A stretch of 36,652 nucleotides of DNA from Bacillota bacterium. GTDB taxonomy: Bacteria > Bacillota > Clostridia > Peptostreptococcales > Anaerovoracaceae. The notes under the pieces are model-generated. The model was given only the letters and a program-made list of their open reading frames with translations. It did no database searches and was not told the DNA's origin. Made by a program: the position numbers and the translations under genes. The stretch is taken from contig JAFYNS010000143.1 of NCBI GenBank assembly GCA_017556505.1, forward strand, positions 1 through 36,652, read 5' to 3'. Positions 1-8,009 of this stretch are shown here, one piece after another. Each line of letters opens with the position of its first letter. The stretch's first letter is position 1.

Positions 1-104
1 AGGCTTAAAATTGCCTGTAAATTCACAATTTCTGTAGCCGCCTGTGCCACTGTCGGATACTGCTTTGCCAGACATTTTAAATATTTTAAATCTTTTTCTC
101 TCAT
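1..104 (-). CDS. fbp: Fructose-1,6-bisphosphatase class III, N-terminal fragment
   Basis: Only the first 34 or so codons lie in the window; the gene runs off the left edge. The visible N-terminus (MREKDLKYLKCLAKQYPT, then an AATEIVNLQAIL stretch) matches the start of class III (Firmicutes-type) fructose-1,6-bisphosphatase, a gluconeogenic enzyme. I chose the ATG at 104 because AAAAGGA sits 8 bases before it; an in-frame ATG at 113 has its AGG too close. The gene follows the truncated ABC ATPase on the same strand, which is an unusual neighbour. The family call rests on a short stretch, so it is good but not certain. Confidence 0.75.
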   Translation of the reverse strand, partial: MREKDLKYLKCLAKQYPTVAQAATEIVNLQAILS

Positions 105-153
105 ATCCACCATCCTTTTATTATCATTTTTCGAAATCATTCCAAACAGCTGT

Positions 154-167
154 ATTTCTATAGAAAT
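154..167. promoter_or_regulatory. 14-bp perfect palindrome upstream of fbp
   Basis: ATTTCTATAGAAAT is an exact inverted repeat in the 107-bp gap between the truncated ABC ATPase and fbp. It could be an operator for fbp. I could not pair it with a convincing -35/-10 set, so its role is unassigned. Confidence 0.3.
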
Positions 168-211
168 GTATCCATAACTTTTCCTCTCAACTTGTGATAC
201 ATCAACAATGC

Positions 212-1522
212 TTACTTATGAATATACTGAATCGCACCGATGTCCAGGCCACGAACAGGCTGGCACGCAATTACCAGACTCGCATCCTTGTCTACTTCAC
301 GGCTGAGTACCATCTTCTGCTGGTTACCGCCGGACAGGGAGCCGATGTTCTGTTTTGCACTGGTTGCACGAACGTCAAAGTGTCCCATCAGATAATCTGT
401 CTGTTCGTTCAGTTTCTTATGATTAATGATACCATTCTTTACATATTTGTCAGAGAACTGAGTTCCCAGCAAGTAGTTGTCAGTAATGGAGAATCCGGAA
501 AGGATTGCTCTGGCATGACGGTCAGAAGGGATGTAGCCAATACCCTTGGCACAGCGCTTCTTTGTGTTCCAGTGGGTGATATCGTCGCCCAGGAAGGTAA
601 TGCTGCCCTCGCGGCACTTCATCAGACCCATGATCATCTCTTCCAGCTGCTGCTGACCGTTGCCTTCTACTCCTGCAATCCCTACGATTTCACCGGCGTG
701 AATATCGAAGGATACGGTATTTTCAGCATTTGGTAATAAACGGATGTCCTTCAGAGACAGTACCACATCGCCTGTTTCCACCGCAGGACGTTCCATGTCG
801 AAGGATACTTCACGGCCCACCATCAGGTTCGCAAAATCTGAAGCTTCTCTGCCCTCTGTCTCCACCGTACAGACAGACTGACCGGCACGAAGAACAGTTA
901 CACGGTCTGCAACTGCCTTGGTTTCATTCAGCTTATGTGTAATGAAGACGATGGTCTTGCCTTCCTTTTTCATGTCTCTCAAAATGTCCAGAAGCTGAAG
1001 TACTTCCGGAGGAGAAAGAACTGCAGTCGGTTCGTCCAGAATGATAATGTTGGCACCACGGTACAGCGTCTTCAGAATTTCAACTCGCTGCTTCATACCA
1101 ACAGATAACTCAGAAACTTTCTGCGTTACGTCCAGACCGAAATTATACTGGTCCGACAGCTTCTGAACTGCTGCGATACTTTCTTTTTTAGGGATAGAAA
1201 ATTTGCCCAGTTCATTTCCTACTACAACGTTTTCCCAAACAGTCAGTGCATCAACCAGCATAAAATGCTGATGTACCATACCCAGACCCAGATGGAACGC
1301 ATTCAATGCGGAATGATTGGTAACTTCCTGATCATTAATTCGAATTGTACCTGCTTCAGGCTTATACAGGCCAAACAGCACATTCATCAATGTGGTTTTG
1401 CCTGCACCGTTTTCCCCCAGCAGACAGTGAATTTCACCTGTCTTTATCTGAAGGTTAATATCTTTATTGGCATAGAAATCACCGAACTTTTTCGTGATTC
1501 CCAGCATTTCTACTGCATACAT
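212..1522 (-). CDS. Nucleoside/sugar ABC transporter ATPase, C-terminally truncated
   Basis: This is a tandem ATPase of the BMP/nucleoside (RbsA-like) ABC importer type. Domain 1 has Walker A GENGAGKT (36-43), signature LSVGMKQR (139-146) and Walker B IIILDEP (159-165). Domain 2 has a degenerate P-loop (GVEGNGQQQ), signature LSGGNQQK and the usual CQPVRGLD segment, then stops at YIHK. Family members are about 500 residues; this one has 436 and lacks the region after the second Walker B, including the second H-loop. The start has RBS AGAGGTG 6 bases upstream. Two permease genes normally follow, but none is present and fbp comes next. I infer a deletion with its junction near 212. The first ATPase site is complete, but import should fail unless permeases are supplied elsewhere. 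Confidence 0.85.
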   Translation of the reverse strand: MYAVEMLGITKKFGDFYANKDINLQIKTGEIHCLLGENGAGKTTLMNVLFGLYKPEAGTIRINDQEVTNHSALNAFHLGLGMVHQHFMLVDALTVWENVVVGNELGKFSIPKKESIAAVQKLSDQYNFGLDVTQKVSELSVGMKQRVEILKTLYRGANIIILDEPTAVLSPPEVLQLLDILRDMKKEGKTIVFITHKLNETKAVADRVTVLRAGQSVCTVETEGREASDFANLMVGREVSFDMERPAVETGDVVLSLKDIRLLPNAENTVSFDIHAGEIVGIAGVEGNGQQQLEEMIMGLMKCREGSITFLGDDITHWNTKKRCAKGIGYIPSDRHARAILSGFSITDNYLLGTQFSDKYVKNGIINHKKLNEQTDYLMGHFDVRATSAKQNIGSLSGGNQQKMVLSREVDKDASLVIACQPVRGLDIGAIQYIHK

Positions 1523-1577
1523 TTGTTACACCTCTTATGCATCGTTTAGTCCGTATCTCGTGGCAGACTTCAATACG

Positions 1578-1676
1578 GCTTCTTAATCTTATCCCAGATA
1601 ATGACTAAGAAGCAGCATCGAAAGGACGCTGCCTCTGTCGTTAAACGCTGTTACAGTTCCTGCAGATGCAGGAACT
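1578..1676 (-). other. Intercistronic hairpins between bmp and ABC ATPase
   Basis: The 176-bp gap after the binding-protein gene holds two stems. One pairs GCTTCTTA (1578-1585) with TAAGAAGC (1606-1613), with an inner TTATC/GATAA stem. The other pairs AGTTCCTGCA (1655-1664) with TGCAGGAACT (1667-1676), a 10-bp stem. Neither has a U-run on the minus strand. Such structures commonly stabilise binding-protein mRNA or reduce downstream expression, giving excess binding protein over ATPase. That role is inferred. Confidence 0.5.
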
Positions 1677-1698
1677 CTAACCCGTTGTAAATTACAAA

Positions 1699-2736
1699 TT
1701 AGTTGAAGTTTGCAGGAACTTCGATTTCACCGCTGATAACCTTAGCTTCCAGGTCAGCCAGCTGTGCTACGATTTCTTCGGAAACCTGGATGTTGGAACC
1801 TTCCAGAGTATAACCGATACCGCCCTGTTCCAGACCCAGAACTACTTCTTCGCCCAGTGCCAGAGTACCTTCTGCAGCATTCTTAACGATTTCAAAAGCA
1901 GCAGTGTCTACTCTCTTCAGCATGGAAGCAACGATGTGATCAGGGTCGATCACGTTCTGGTTGGAGTTGCAGCCGATAGCAGTGAAACCAGCTTCCTTAG
2001 CTGCAGTGAACACGCCCAGACCGGATCCGCCAGCTGCGTGGTAGATAATGTCGGAACCCTTGTTGAACTGGCTCAGTGCGATTTCCTTAGCAGTAGTAGT
2101 GTCACCGAATGGGTTGTCGCCAGCTACGTACTGAATATCAACATTGATGTCAGGGTTGATGTACTTAGCGCCAGCATCATAACCAGCTGCGAAACGCAGA
2201 ATAGTGTCATTTTCCATAGCGCCAACGAAACCGATGGAACCGTTGTCAGCCAGACCGTAAGTTGCAGCATCAGCCTTCATCAGTGCTGCCATAGCACCTA
2301 CCAGGAAGGAACCTTCCTGTTCACGGCAAGTGTAATTTACGATGTTATCAGCTTCGATGAAACCGTCAACGAATGCATAGTTCTGTTCAGGATAATCTGG
2401 AGCTACAGTCATCAGAGCATCCATCTGGTCGAAACCAACACAAACGATTACGCAGTATTCGCCGGAGTCAGACATGTCACGCATAATCTGTTCAAAGTCA
2501 GTAACCTGCTTAGGTTCAGCATAGTCAAAATCGATGCCCAGTTCATTCTTAGCACGTTCCATGCCAGCATAAATCAGATCGTTGTATCCCTGGTCACCCA
2601 GACCGCCAACACCCAGAACGCAAGCTGCCTTCAGAGCAGCATCGCCTGCAGGATCCTCAGTAGTTTCGGAACCGCCGCATGCTGCCAGAGACAGCACCAT
2701 AGCCAGAACCATGATCAGTGTAATTAATTTCTTCAT
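1699..2736 (-). CDS. BMP-family nucleoside-binding lipoprotein
   Basis: This is the substrate-binding lipoprotein of a BMP/PnrA-type ABC importer, a family that captures purine or other nucleosides outside the membrane. The N-terminus is a lipoprotein signal: MKKL, a hydrophobic core, then lipobox LAAC with Cys at about 20. The body carries the family's GLGDQGYND and VGFDQMDA segments, and its 345 residues are the usual length. The start has a strong AGGAGG. It lies between a nucleoside hydrolase and the ABC ATPase, so nucleoside capture for hydrolysis is the natural reading. Because the partner ATPase is truncated and permeases are missing, it may now be orphaned. Confidence 0.9.
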   Translation of the reverse strand: MKKLITLIMVLAMVLSLAACGGSETTEDPAGDAALKAACVLGVGGLGDQGYNDLIYAGMERAKNELGIDFDYAEPKQVTDFEQIMRDMSDSGEYCVIVCVGFDQMDALMTVAPDYPEQNYAFVDGFIEADNIVNYTCREQEGSFLVGAMAALMKADAATYGLADNGSIGFVGAMENDTILRFAAGYDAGAKYINPDINVDIQYVAGDNPFGDTTTAKEIALSQFNKGSDIIYHAAGGSGLGVFTAAKEAGFTAIGCNSNQNVIDPDHIVASMLKRVDTAAFEIVKNAAEGTLALGEEVVLGLEQGGIGYTLEGSNIQVSEEIVAQLADLEAKVISGEIEVPANFN

Positions 2737-2786
2737 GTTAATCTCCTCCTGTCTTACAGCTTCTTAAGCTGCATGTATGGAATTTT

Positions 2787-3731
2787 TTAATTTTGGAATG
2801 CTGCGAACAGAATGTTCAGAGCCTTTCTGGAATCAACTTCCAGAGCGTGCTCTACGAATCTGCCCTCAATAGGCTGCTCACGGAGGTCAACTACGACCTT
2901 ACCGCGGCACCAGGTGCCGCCGCATTCCACGCGGGTCACCATTTTGCGTGTATTGACTACACTTGGGTCAACTGCCACAACCATAGCCAACGGATCATGC
3001 AGGGGACTGTACTCCATGGTGTAGTTCTGTCTGCGGCTGCCATCCATGTAATACTTCAGTTCCTCGGAAATAAAGGATACCATTTCTTTCTTTTCAGGCA
3101 GACAGCAGCGCAGAAGCTTGTCCACGTCGCTTCTGGTTAAATGAGTCTTCAGAGTAACATCCAGACCAACCAGCGTCATATCCCAATCCGCCATCATAGC
3201 AATATCAGCTGCCTCCGGATCGCCGCCGATATTCGCTTCGACAACCGGGCTGACATTTCCGTGTGAGTAAATTGTACCTCCCATGGAAACAACACGTTTG
3301 ATCTTTTTTGCATAGTCCGGGTACTTGGCCAGTGTGTTTGCCAGATTGGTCATACGGCCTAAAGATACCAGAACCAGTTCGCCTTCATATTCACAGGCCT
3401 TCTGATACATGAAATCGCAGACATCCATATCCACAGCCTTCTGTTCGGCTGCCGGAAGTTCCACATCTCCCATACCATTTTTTCCGTGAATAAAATCAGG
3501 GAAACCATCTACCTCACCTACCAGGGGTTTTTCTGCACCGGCACATACAGGAATTTTACCTTCCATACCTGCCAGTTTCAGAATGCGTAAAGTATTTTCC
3601 GCACCCTGTACAGCTGACACGTTACCGGTACTGGTAGAAATACCAACGATTTCCACCTCAGGACGGTTCAGTGCGAACAGAATCGCAACGGAATCATCCA
3701 CTCCCGGATCACAGTCAATAAACATTTTCAT
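2787..3731 (-). CDS. Nucleoside hydrolase (IunH/Rih family)
   Basis: It hydrolyses ribonucleosides to free base and ribose. The diagnostic N-terminal Asp cluster DCDPGVDD, which binds Ca2+ and the ribose, is at residues about 6-13. The family's DPEAAD segment and a C-terminal HDPLA motif are also present. The start is ATG at 3731, with AGAGG eight bases upstream; a GTG nine bases further up lies inside that ribosome site. Length (314 residues) is normal. The ribose product fits the ribokinase at the head of the same operon. Substrate preference (purine or pyrimidine) cannot be read from sequence. Confidence 0.93.
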   Translation of the reverse strand: MKMFIDCDPGVDDSVAILFALNRPEVEIVGISTSTGNVSAVQGAENTLRILKLAGMEGKIPVCAGAEKPLVGEVDGFPDFIHGKNGMGDVELPAAEQKAVDMDVCDFMYQKACEYEGELVLVSLGRMTNLANTLAKYPDYAKKIKRVVSMGGTIYSHGNVSPVVEANIGGDPEAADIAMMADWDMTLVGLDVTLKTHLTRSDVDKLLRCCLPEKKEMVSFISEELKYYMDGSRRQNYTMEYSPLHDPLAMVVAVDPSVVNTRKMVTRVECGGTWCRGKVVVDLREQPIEGRFVEHALEVDSRKALNILFAAFQN

Positions 3732-3778
3732 AGTTATCACCTCTTCGCATGATGCTATCTATCATTAAACGTTTCCGC

Positions 3779-4621
3779 TTAAATGATTACAATATCTGTA
3801 ATTCCGTTCTTTCTCGCAATCTCTGCCAGTTCTTCCAGTTCTTCACGGGAAGGACTTCGCATTTCACTGCGGTATGGTTCACGGACACCAAAAGGACGGT
3901 AAGCACTGATCCGGTAACGGATTGGCTTTTCTTCCTGCAGCGGAGCCAGCAGTTTCGTAATCCGATCTACAGTTTCGCGGTTATTCAGATATCCCGGTAC
4001 AACCACAGTACGGATTTCTTCCAGCTTTCCGGCCTTCGCCAGTTTCAGTGCATTCTCAATGACAGGAGTGCTGCTCATTCCTGTCAGTTTCATATGTTCA
4101 GCCTCATTCCAGGCCTTTACATCCAGCATAACTCCATCACAGACCGCCATAAGCTCCTCGTCTGCGGTGTAATCGTAGCTTCCGTTGCTGTCCATCAGTG
4201 TGGTCTTTCTTTTGGCCTTAACCAGACGGAACAGTTCCACCAGAAAGTCTCTCTGCAGAGAACATTCTCCTCCGGAAACGGTAATTCCCCGGATAAACGG
4301 GATGTCTTTTTTCAAAATATCCATGATTTCCTGTGCGGAGTACTCTTTTGTTTTCGGTGTGGACATGTTTCGGCACGCACTCAGACATGCATCGCACTGA
4401 CAGCATGCATCTTCATTCCAGACTACCTTTCCATCTTCCATGGACAGAGCACCGGCAGGACACACACTGACACATGCACCGCAGTGACCGCACAGATTGA
4501 TGGTCTCAGGATTGTGACAGTATCCGCAGGCATAATTGCATCCCTGCAGAAAAATTGCCGCCCGGTTTCCCGGTCCATCCACTACACTGGTGTGGATGAT
4601 TTTATTTACAACAGCCTTCAT
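3779..4621 (-). CDS. yjjW: YjjW-type glycyl radical enzyme activase
   Basis: This radical SAM enzyme should install the glycyl radical on the adjacent YjjI-type protein. It shows the radical SAM CX3CX2C motif at C28, C32 and C35, followed by an inserted ferredoxin-like domain with two four-cysteine sets (C44/47/50/54 and C73/76/79/83). That is the arrangement of activases carrying two extra 4Fe-4S clusters. The TVSGGECSLQ segment is the family's GGE motif. Length 280 matches YjjW. It starts only two bases after the yjjI stop, so the two are probably translationally coupled. In E. coli the yjjI-yjjW pair sits next to the deo genes, consistent with the nucleoside setting here. Confidence 0.88.
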   Translation of the reverse strand: MKAVVNKIIHTSVVDGPGNRAAIFLQGCNYACGYCHNPETINLCGHCGACVSVCPAGALSMEDGKVVWNEDACCQCDACLSACRNMSTPKTKEYSAQEIMDILKKDIPFIRGITVSGGECSLQRDFLVELFRLVKAKRKTTLMDSNGSYDYTADEELMAVCDGVMLDVKAWNEAEHMKLTGMSSTPVIENALKLAKAGKLEEIRTVVVPGYLNNRETVDRITKLLAPLQEEKPIRYRISAYRPFGVREPYRSEMRSPSREELEELAEIARKNGITDIVII

Positions 4622-4623
4622 GA

Positions 4624-6150
4624 TTATTCCAGAGAACGAACCTTACGTTCCAGAATCTTGCTGTTCTTAACTTCGCCCAGTCCCCACATAGCATTTGCCT
4701 GTGGTACTGCTGCACCAGCATCCAGCTTTTCGATATCGGACTTCTTTACCAGATAACCGGTGATACGGATCACGTCTGCATCACTGCCGTATGTAGAGAA
4801 GTAACGCATACCCATTTCAAAGCCGCCTTTGATCATATCCAGAAGAGCTTCCGGATTTCTCTTTGCAGTCTCATCGAATGGGAAGATATCGCCCACACCT
4901 GACTTGAAGTACGGATGGAACTGGCTGGCATGAATCAGATGTTCATGGAGCGGCAGTTCGCTTCCGATGGCAATACGTACACCTGGGCTGATGGTACAGT
5001 CTTCGGAAATGCCCACCTGTGCATGGAGGGAGAAATGATGGTCAGTTACATCGCAGAAACGGCTTTCGTAGCTTTCCACACATTCTGTCATCTTGTCCAG
5101 AATACGCTTTGCCAGAGCATCAGCTTCTTCGCTGTAACCGTAAGTACCGGTCTTTCCTTCCTTTGCCATCAGAGTGTTTACACATTCATTCATACCTACC
5201 ATACCGAACATGCCTGTGAAGCGTTCCAGATGGATGAAACCTTCTGTAACCAGGAAGTTGGACTTGAAGAAGTGAGTTTCTTCAACCAGGAAGGTAATCT
5301 TCTTTTCGATGTATTCACACAGTTCAGCTACTGCTTCAGGCAGCAGAGTTTCAATCAAATGCTCACTGTTGTAAGCACGGTCTGCCATGTGGCTCAGAAC
5401 CACACGGGACAGAGTGAATGCACCGCCGCCAACCGGCAGAGCATTGTAGCAGCTTGCGATGCCATAAGGTACATCGTACAGCTGGTTGTATTCTTTATGA
5501 TTTGCAAAGCTTGGCTTCGCACATGCCAGTGCACATTCCACACTGGATACTGCAAAATCGTCCGGTGTGATGTCTGGATCGTACTTCAGGGTAATGGAAG
5601 GCATTGCATTATCCTTGAATTCCTTCTGCACTTCCAGAATGATTCTGCCGGCGCGGGTTGCTTCAGGGCCCAGATTCATATGACAGTAAGAGTCAGGAAT
5701 GGTACGGTCCAGGAAGAACATGAAGTGGCGGATCATCTTCTTTGCTTCCTCTTCATCTTCATCTTCAATGAATGGTTCCAGCATCATATCCACGTTGCCC
5801 AGATATACAGGATAGTGGGTTACAGAAGGGATGTGACGGTAAAAAACTAACAGCGCAGTAATCGCTTCCCACAGATTGGTAGGCGGATCCAGACGCAGGA
5901 ACTTACATCCTTCTCTCATCAGCTTTTCATAGTCCGGACAGATATAACGAGGACAGTATGTCGCATTGCCTTCTGTCATAGTACAGAGGACACCGGCTTC
6001 CACCAGTTCTCTGAACTTCGGTGTAGTTTCAAAAAACTCAACGTGATTCATCGGAATGGAGGACAGACTTGTCATAGCCTGTTCGTGAGTTAATGCACAG
6101 TTATTGATAACGGACATTACGTCGTTTTTCAGATTTCCAATAGTAAGCAT
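4624..6150 (-). CDS. yjjI: YjjI-family glycyl radical enzyme
   Basis: This is a short glycyl radical enzyme (508 residues, near E. coli YjjI and far below the roughly 760 of pyruvate formate-lyase). The C-terminal radical loop RITGY places the radical at Gly465, followed by about 43 residues. A cysteine-rich segment VECALACAKP (205-213) and C234 before NALPVGGGAFTL are candidates for the thiyl-radical cysteine. To my knowledge the reaction is not firmly established. It sits between ribokinase and its activase in a nucleoside operon, so a sugar-derived or deoxynucleoside-derived substrate is a reasonable inference. An oxygen-sensitive enzyme such as this indicates anaerobic life. The start at 6150 has AGGAGA somewhat far (about 13 bases) upstream. 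Confidence 0.88.
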   Translation of the reverse strand: MLTIGNLKNDVMSVINNCALTHEQAMTSLSSIPMNHVEFFETTPKFRELVEAGVLCTMTEGNATYCPRYICPDYEKLMREGCKFLRLDPPTNLWEAITALLVFYRHIPSVTHYPVYLGNVDMMLEPFIEDEDEEEAKKMIRHFMFFLDRTIPDSYCHMNLGPEATRAGRIILEVQKEFKDNAMPSITLKYDPDITPDDFAVSSVECALACAKPSFANHKEYNQLYDVPYGIASCYNALPVGGGAFTLSRVVLSHMADRAYNSEHLIETLLPEAVAELCEYIEKKITFLVEETHFFKSNFLVTEGFIHLERFTGMFGMVGMNECVNTLMAKEGKTGTYGYSEEADALAKRILDKMTECVESYESRFCDVTDHHFSLHAQVGISEDCTISPGVRIAIGSELPLHEHLIHASQFHPYFKSGVGDIFPFDETAKRNPEALLDMIKGGFEMGMRYFSTYGSDADVIRITGYLVKKSDIEKLDAGAAVPQANAMWGLGEVKNSKILERKVRSLE

Positions 6151-6171
6151 GGTCGATTATCTCTCCTTTTC

Positions 6172-7092
6172 TTATAAATTCATTCCGTAAGCAAGTACCT
6201 CTTCCAAGGAAGGAATGGAGGTCTGTGCTCCCTTACGTGTAACAGCAATAGCGGAAGCTTTCTGTCCGAAGCGGATTGCCTCCTCTACAGACTCACCCTT
6301 GCTCAGTGCCAGTGCAAAAGATGCGGTAAAACAGTCTCCGGCAGCAGTAGTATCTACTGCATTTACCTTGTGTGCAGGGAAGAAACGGCAGCCGTCATCA
6401 TTCACCAGCAGCAAGCCATCTCCGCCTAAAGATACCATAACGTTCTTTACGCCCTTGGCACGTAACTGTTCTGCCGCTTCACGGCGTTCTTCTTCCCCGT
6501 TCAGAGAACGGCCTGTCAGAATTTCCAGTTCCGTTTCATTTGGCTTGATGTACGCAACGCCCTTCCAGATAGAATCAGGAAGGTTGCCTTTCGCTGGTGC
6601 TGGGTCAAGGATAACCATCTTACCCAGGGAAACAGCCAGATCCTTGGCATATTCCACCACAGCAGGATCAATTTCCAGCTGCATCATCAGAATGTCGCAA
6701 TCCTCAATCAGCGCACGGTTTTCATCAATCAGCTCTCTGGAAACCTTTGCGTTGGTTCCCCCGATGAGAATGATGGAGTTGGCGCCGCAGCCATCCACAG
6801 TGATGAAGGCCTGACCGGTGGTTTCACCTTCCATTACTGCAATCCCGGCAGTATTCACACCAACTTTCTCCAGATTATCGGTCAGCATCTTACCAAAACT
6901 GTCATCTGCGACAGCACCTATCATGCTGACATTGCCTCCCAGCTTGCCTGCTGCGTAGGCCTGATTGGCACCCTTACCTCCGGGTACCAGAAAAACACCT
7001 TTACCTGTCAAAGTCTCGCCGGATTTCGGCATGTAAGGTGTTTCGATTACAGTGTCCATATTCAGACTACCAATTACCAGTATTTTTTTCAT
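6172..7092 (-). CDS. rbsK: Ribokinase (PfkB family)
   Basis: It phosphorylates D-ribose to ribose 5-phosphate in the cytoplasm. PfkB-family signatures are clear: GSLNMDTV at the N-terminus, GGKGANQA near residue 38, and the C-terminal DTTAAGDCFTA carrying the catalytic Asp. Its 306 residues are typical. It is the first gene of the minus-strand operon and completes the route from nucleoside through ribose to ribose 5-phosphate together with the hydrolase. The ribosome site before the ATG is weak (no clear AGGAGG), which may limit translation. Confidence 0.93.
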   Translation of the reverse strand: MKKILVIGSLNMDTVIETPYMPKSGETLTGKGVFLVPGGKGANQAYAAGKLGGNVSMIGAVADDSFGKMLTDNLEKVGVNTAGIAVMEGETTGQAFITVDGCGANSIILIGGTNAKVSRELIDENRALIEDCDILMMQLEIDPAVVEYAKDLAVSLGKMVILDPAPAKGNLPDSIWKGVAYIKPNETELEILTGRSLNGEEERREAAEQLRAKGVKNVMVSLGGDGLLLVNDDGCRFFPAHKVNAVDTTAAGDCFTASFALALSKGESVEEAIRFGQKASAIAVTRKGAQTSIPSLEEVLAYGMNL

Positions 7093-7215
7093 GTTTTAAC
7101 TTCTATGTTTATCCTTTTTTTACCAAATGTATGATCCGTTTTTTTGCACACTAAACCTGCAGATAAACCGAACTTCATACATAGGACTCTAAAAAACAGC
7201 CATTTATCTACCGTA

Positions 7216-7244
7216 ATTTTATCGCAAAATACCTTTCCAGTCAA
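7216..7244 (-). promoter_or_regulatory. Promoter of rbsK-yjjI-yjjW-hydrolase-bmp operon
   Basis: On the minus strand TTGACT (7239-7244) and TAAAAT (7216-7221) are separated by exactly 17 bp. The predicted start is near 7209, giving a leader of about 115 bases before rbsK. Confidence 0.7.
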
Positions 7245-7321
7245 TTGATTCATTGCTAAAATCTGCATTTTTCAACATTTTTTGTGTCCTTTTTCCTTCG
7301 ATTATACCGACCATGTCCGAA

Positions 7322-7350
7322 TTGACAGTATCCCTGAAAAACGGTAAGAT
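7322..7350 (+). promoter_or_regulatory. Promoter of the broken phosphorylase gene
   Basis: A perfect TTGACA (7322-7327) and TAAGAT (7345-7350) with a 17-bp spacer. The promoter looks intact although the gene it drives is not. Confidence 0.65.
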
Positions 7351-7411
7351 ATATTCACAAAGCTACATTTTTTACTGATTCAAAACATCCATAAAGAAAG
7401 GTTTAAAATCC

Positions 7412-7889
7412 ATGAAAGAAAAGAGAATGCTGCACCTGGGCATCTGTCGCGGTGATGTTGGCCGTTATGTCTTCCTTCCCGCCAGTCCTGAACGTACCGA
7501 GAAGATTGCAAAGTATTTCGAAAACCCTAAGGAAATCGCATTCCACCGCGAATTCAGAACCTGGACAGGTACACTGGACGGTGTTCCTGTTGCCGTTACC
7601 AGTACCGGCGTAGGCGGACCTTCCACCTCTATTGCCATGGAAGAACTCTTTCAGTGCGGTGCTGACACCATGATGCGTGTAGGCAGCTGTGCCTCCGTTT
7701 CTCCAAAGGTTCGCCAGGGCGACATCTGCATCCCTACCGGTGCTGTACGCATGGAAGGTGTCGGCTGCCAACTGCAAGGAATACGACGGTCAGGGTGAAA
7801 ACCAGCCGCTGAAGAATCTGGAAGACCGTGCAATTCAGGTTGCCATCGAAGGTATGCGCAAAATCATCCAGCAGGATCTGCAGAAATAA
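7412..7889 (+). pseudogene. Uridine phosphorylase-like gene with internal deletion
   Basis: Codons 1-118 encode the N-terminal part of a PNP/UDP-family nucleoside phosphorylase: an RGDVGRYVFLP-type phosphate-binding start, STGVGGPSTSIAMEE and RVGSCASVS. After MEGVG the frame breaks and ends at 7798. The family C-terminus (CKEYDGQGENQPLKNLEDR and following) resumes one frame over from about 7767 and ends at 7889. Together about 158 residues remain, well short of a full enzyme, so at least 100 codons seem lost at a junction near 7765. The AAAGG ribosome site and promoter upstream are intact. Loss of the middle removes much of the active site. An assembly collapse could give the same picture. 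Confidence 0.85.
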
Positions 7890-7891
7890 AT

Positions 7892-7978
7892 TTCATACAC
7901 AAGCAGAAAAAGGCGCGTGAAAAGGAAATCAAGAAGGGTGATCTGCCGAAGCAGGCTGACGAAAAGATGGTATCGTAA
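7892..7978 (+). pseudogene. Possible C-terminal remnant of a deleted gene
   Basis: Right after the broken phosphorylase, one frame stays open to a TAA inside the terminator loop and encodes a strongly charged tail (FIHKQKKAREKEIKKGD, then LPKQADEKMVS). Such lysine-rich ends are common cytoplasmic tails of permeases. There is no ribosome site or start codon in front of it. I suggest it is what remains of a transporter gene deleted together with part of the phosphorylase. The assignment is tentative. Confidence 0.35.
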
Positions 7979-8000
7979 TTAAACGATACCATCTTTTTTA
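7962..8000. terminator. Bidirectional terminator
   Basis: GATGGTATCG (7966-7975) pairs with CGATACCATC (7984-7993), a 10-bp stem with an 8-base loop, followed by TTTTTT on the plus strand and TTTT on the minus strand. It ends the pseudogene transcript and the long convergent cda-glm-ltp transcript. Confidence 0.85.
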
Positions 8001-8009
8001 TCTCATATA

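Larger units (their letters stand above)
7093..7411. other. Divergent regulatory region, 319 bp
   Basis: This gap separates the ribokinase operon from the broken phosphorylase. It holds one sigma-A-type promoter for each strand (7216-7244 minus, 7322-7350 plus), oriented away from each other, and a 115-base minus-strand leader. In that leader ATGTATGA and TCATACAT can pair as an 8-bp stem around a roughly 40-base loop. I see no known riboswitch signature. Confidence 0.5.

Noticed and set aside
7093-7215. Riboswitch in the ribokinase operon leader
   Set aside because: One 8-bp stem can form, but none of the known purine, preQ1 or PRPP riboswitch core sequences is recognisable.
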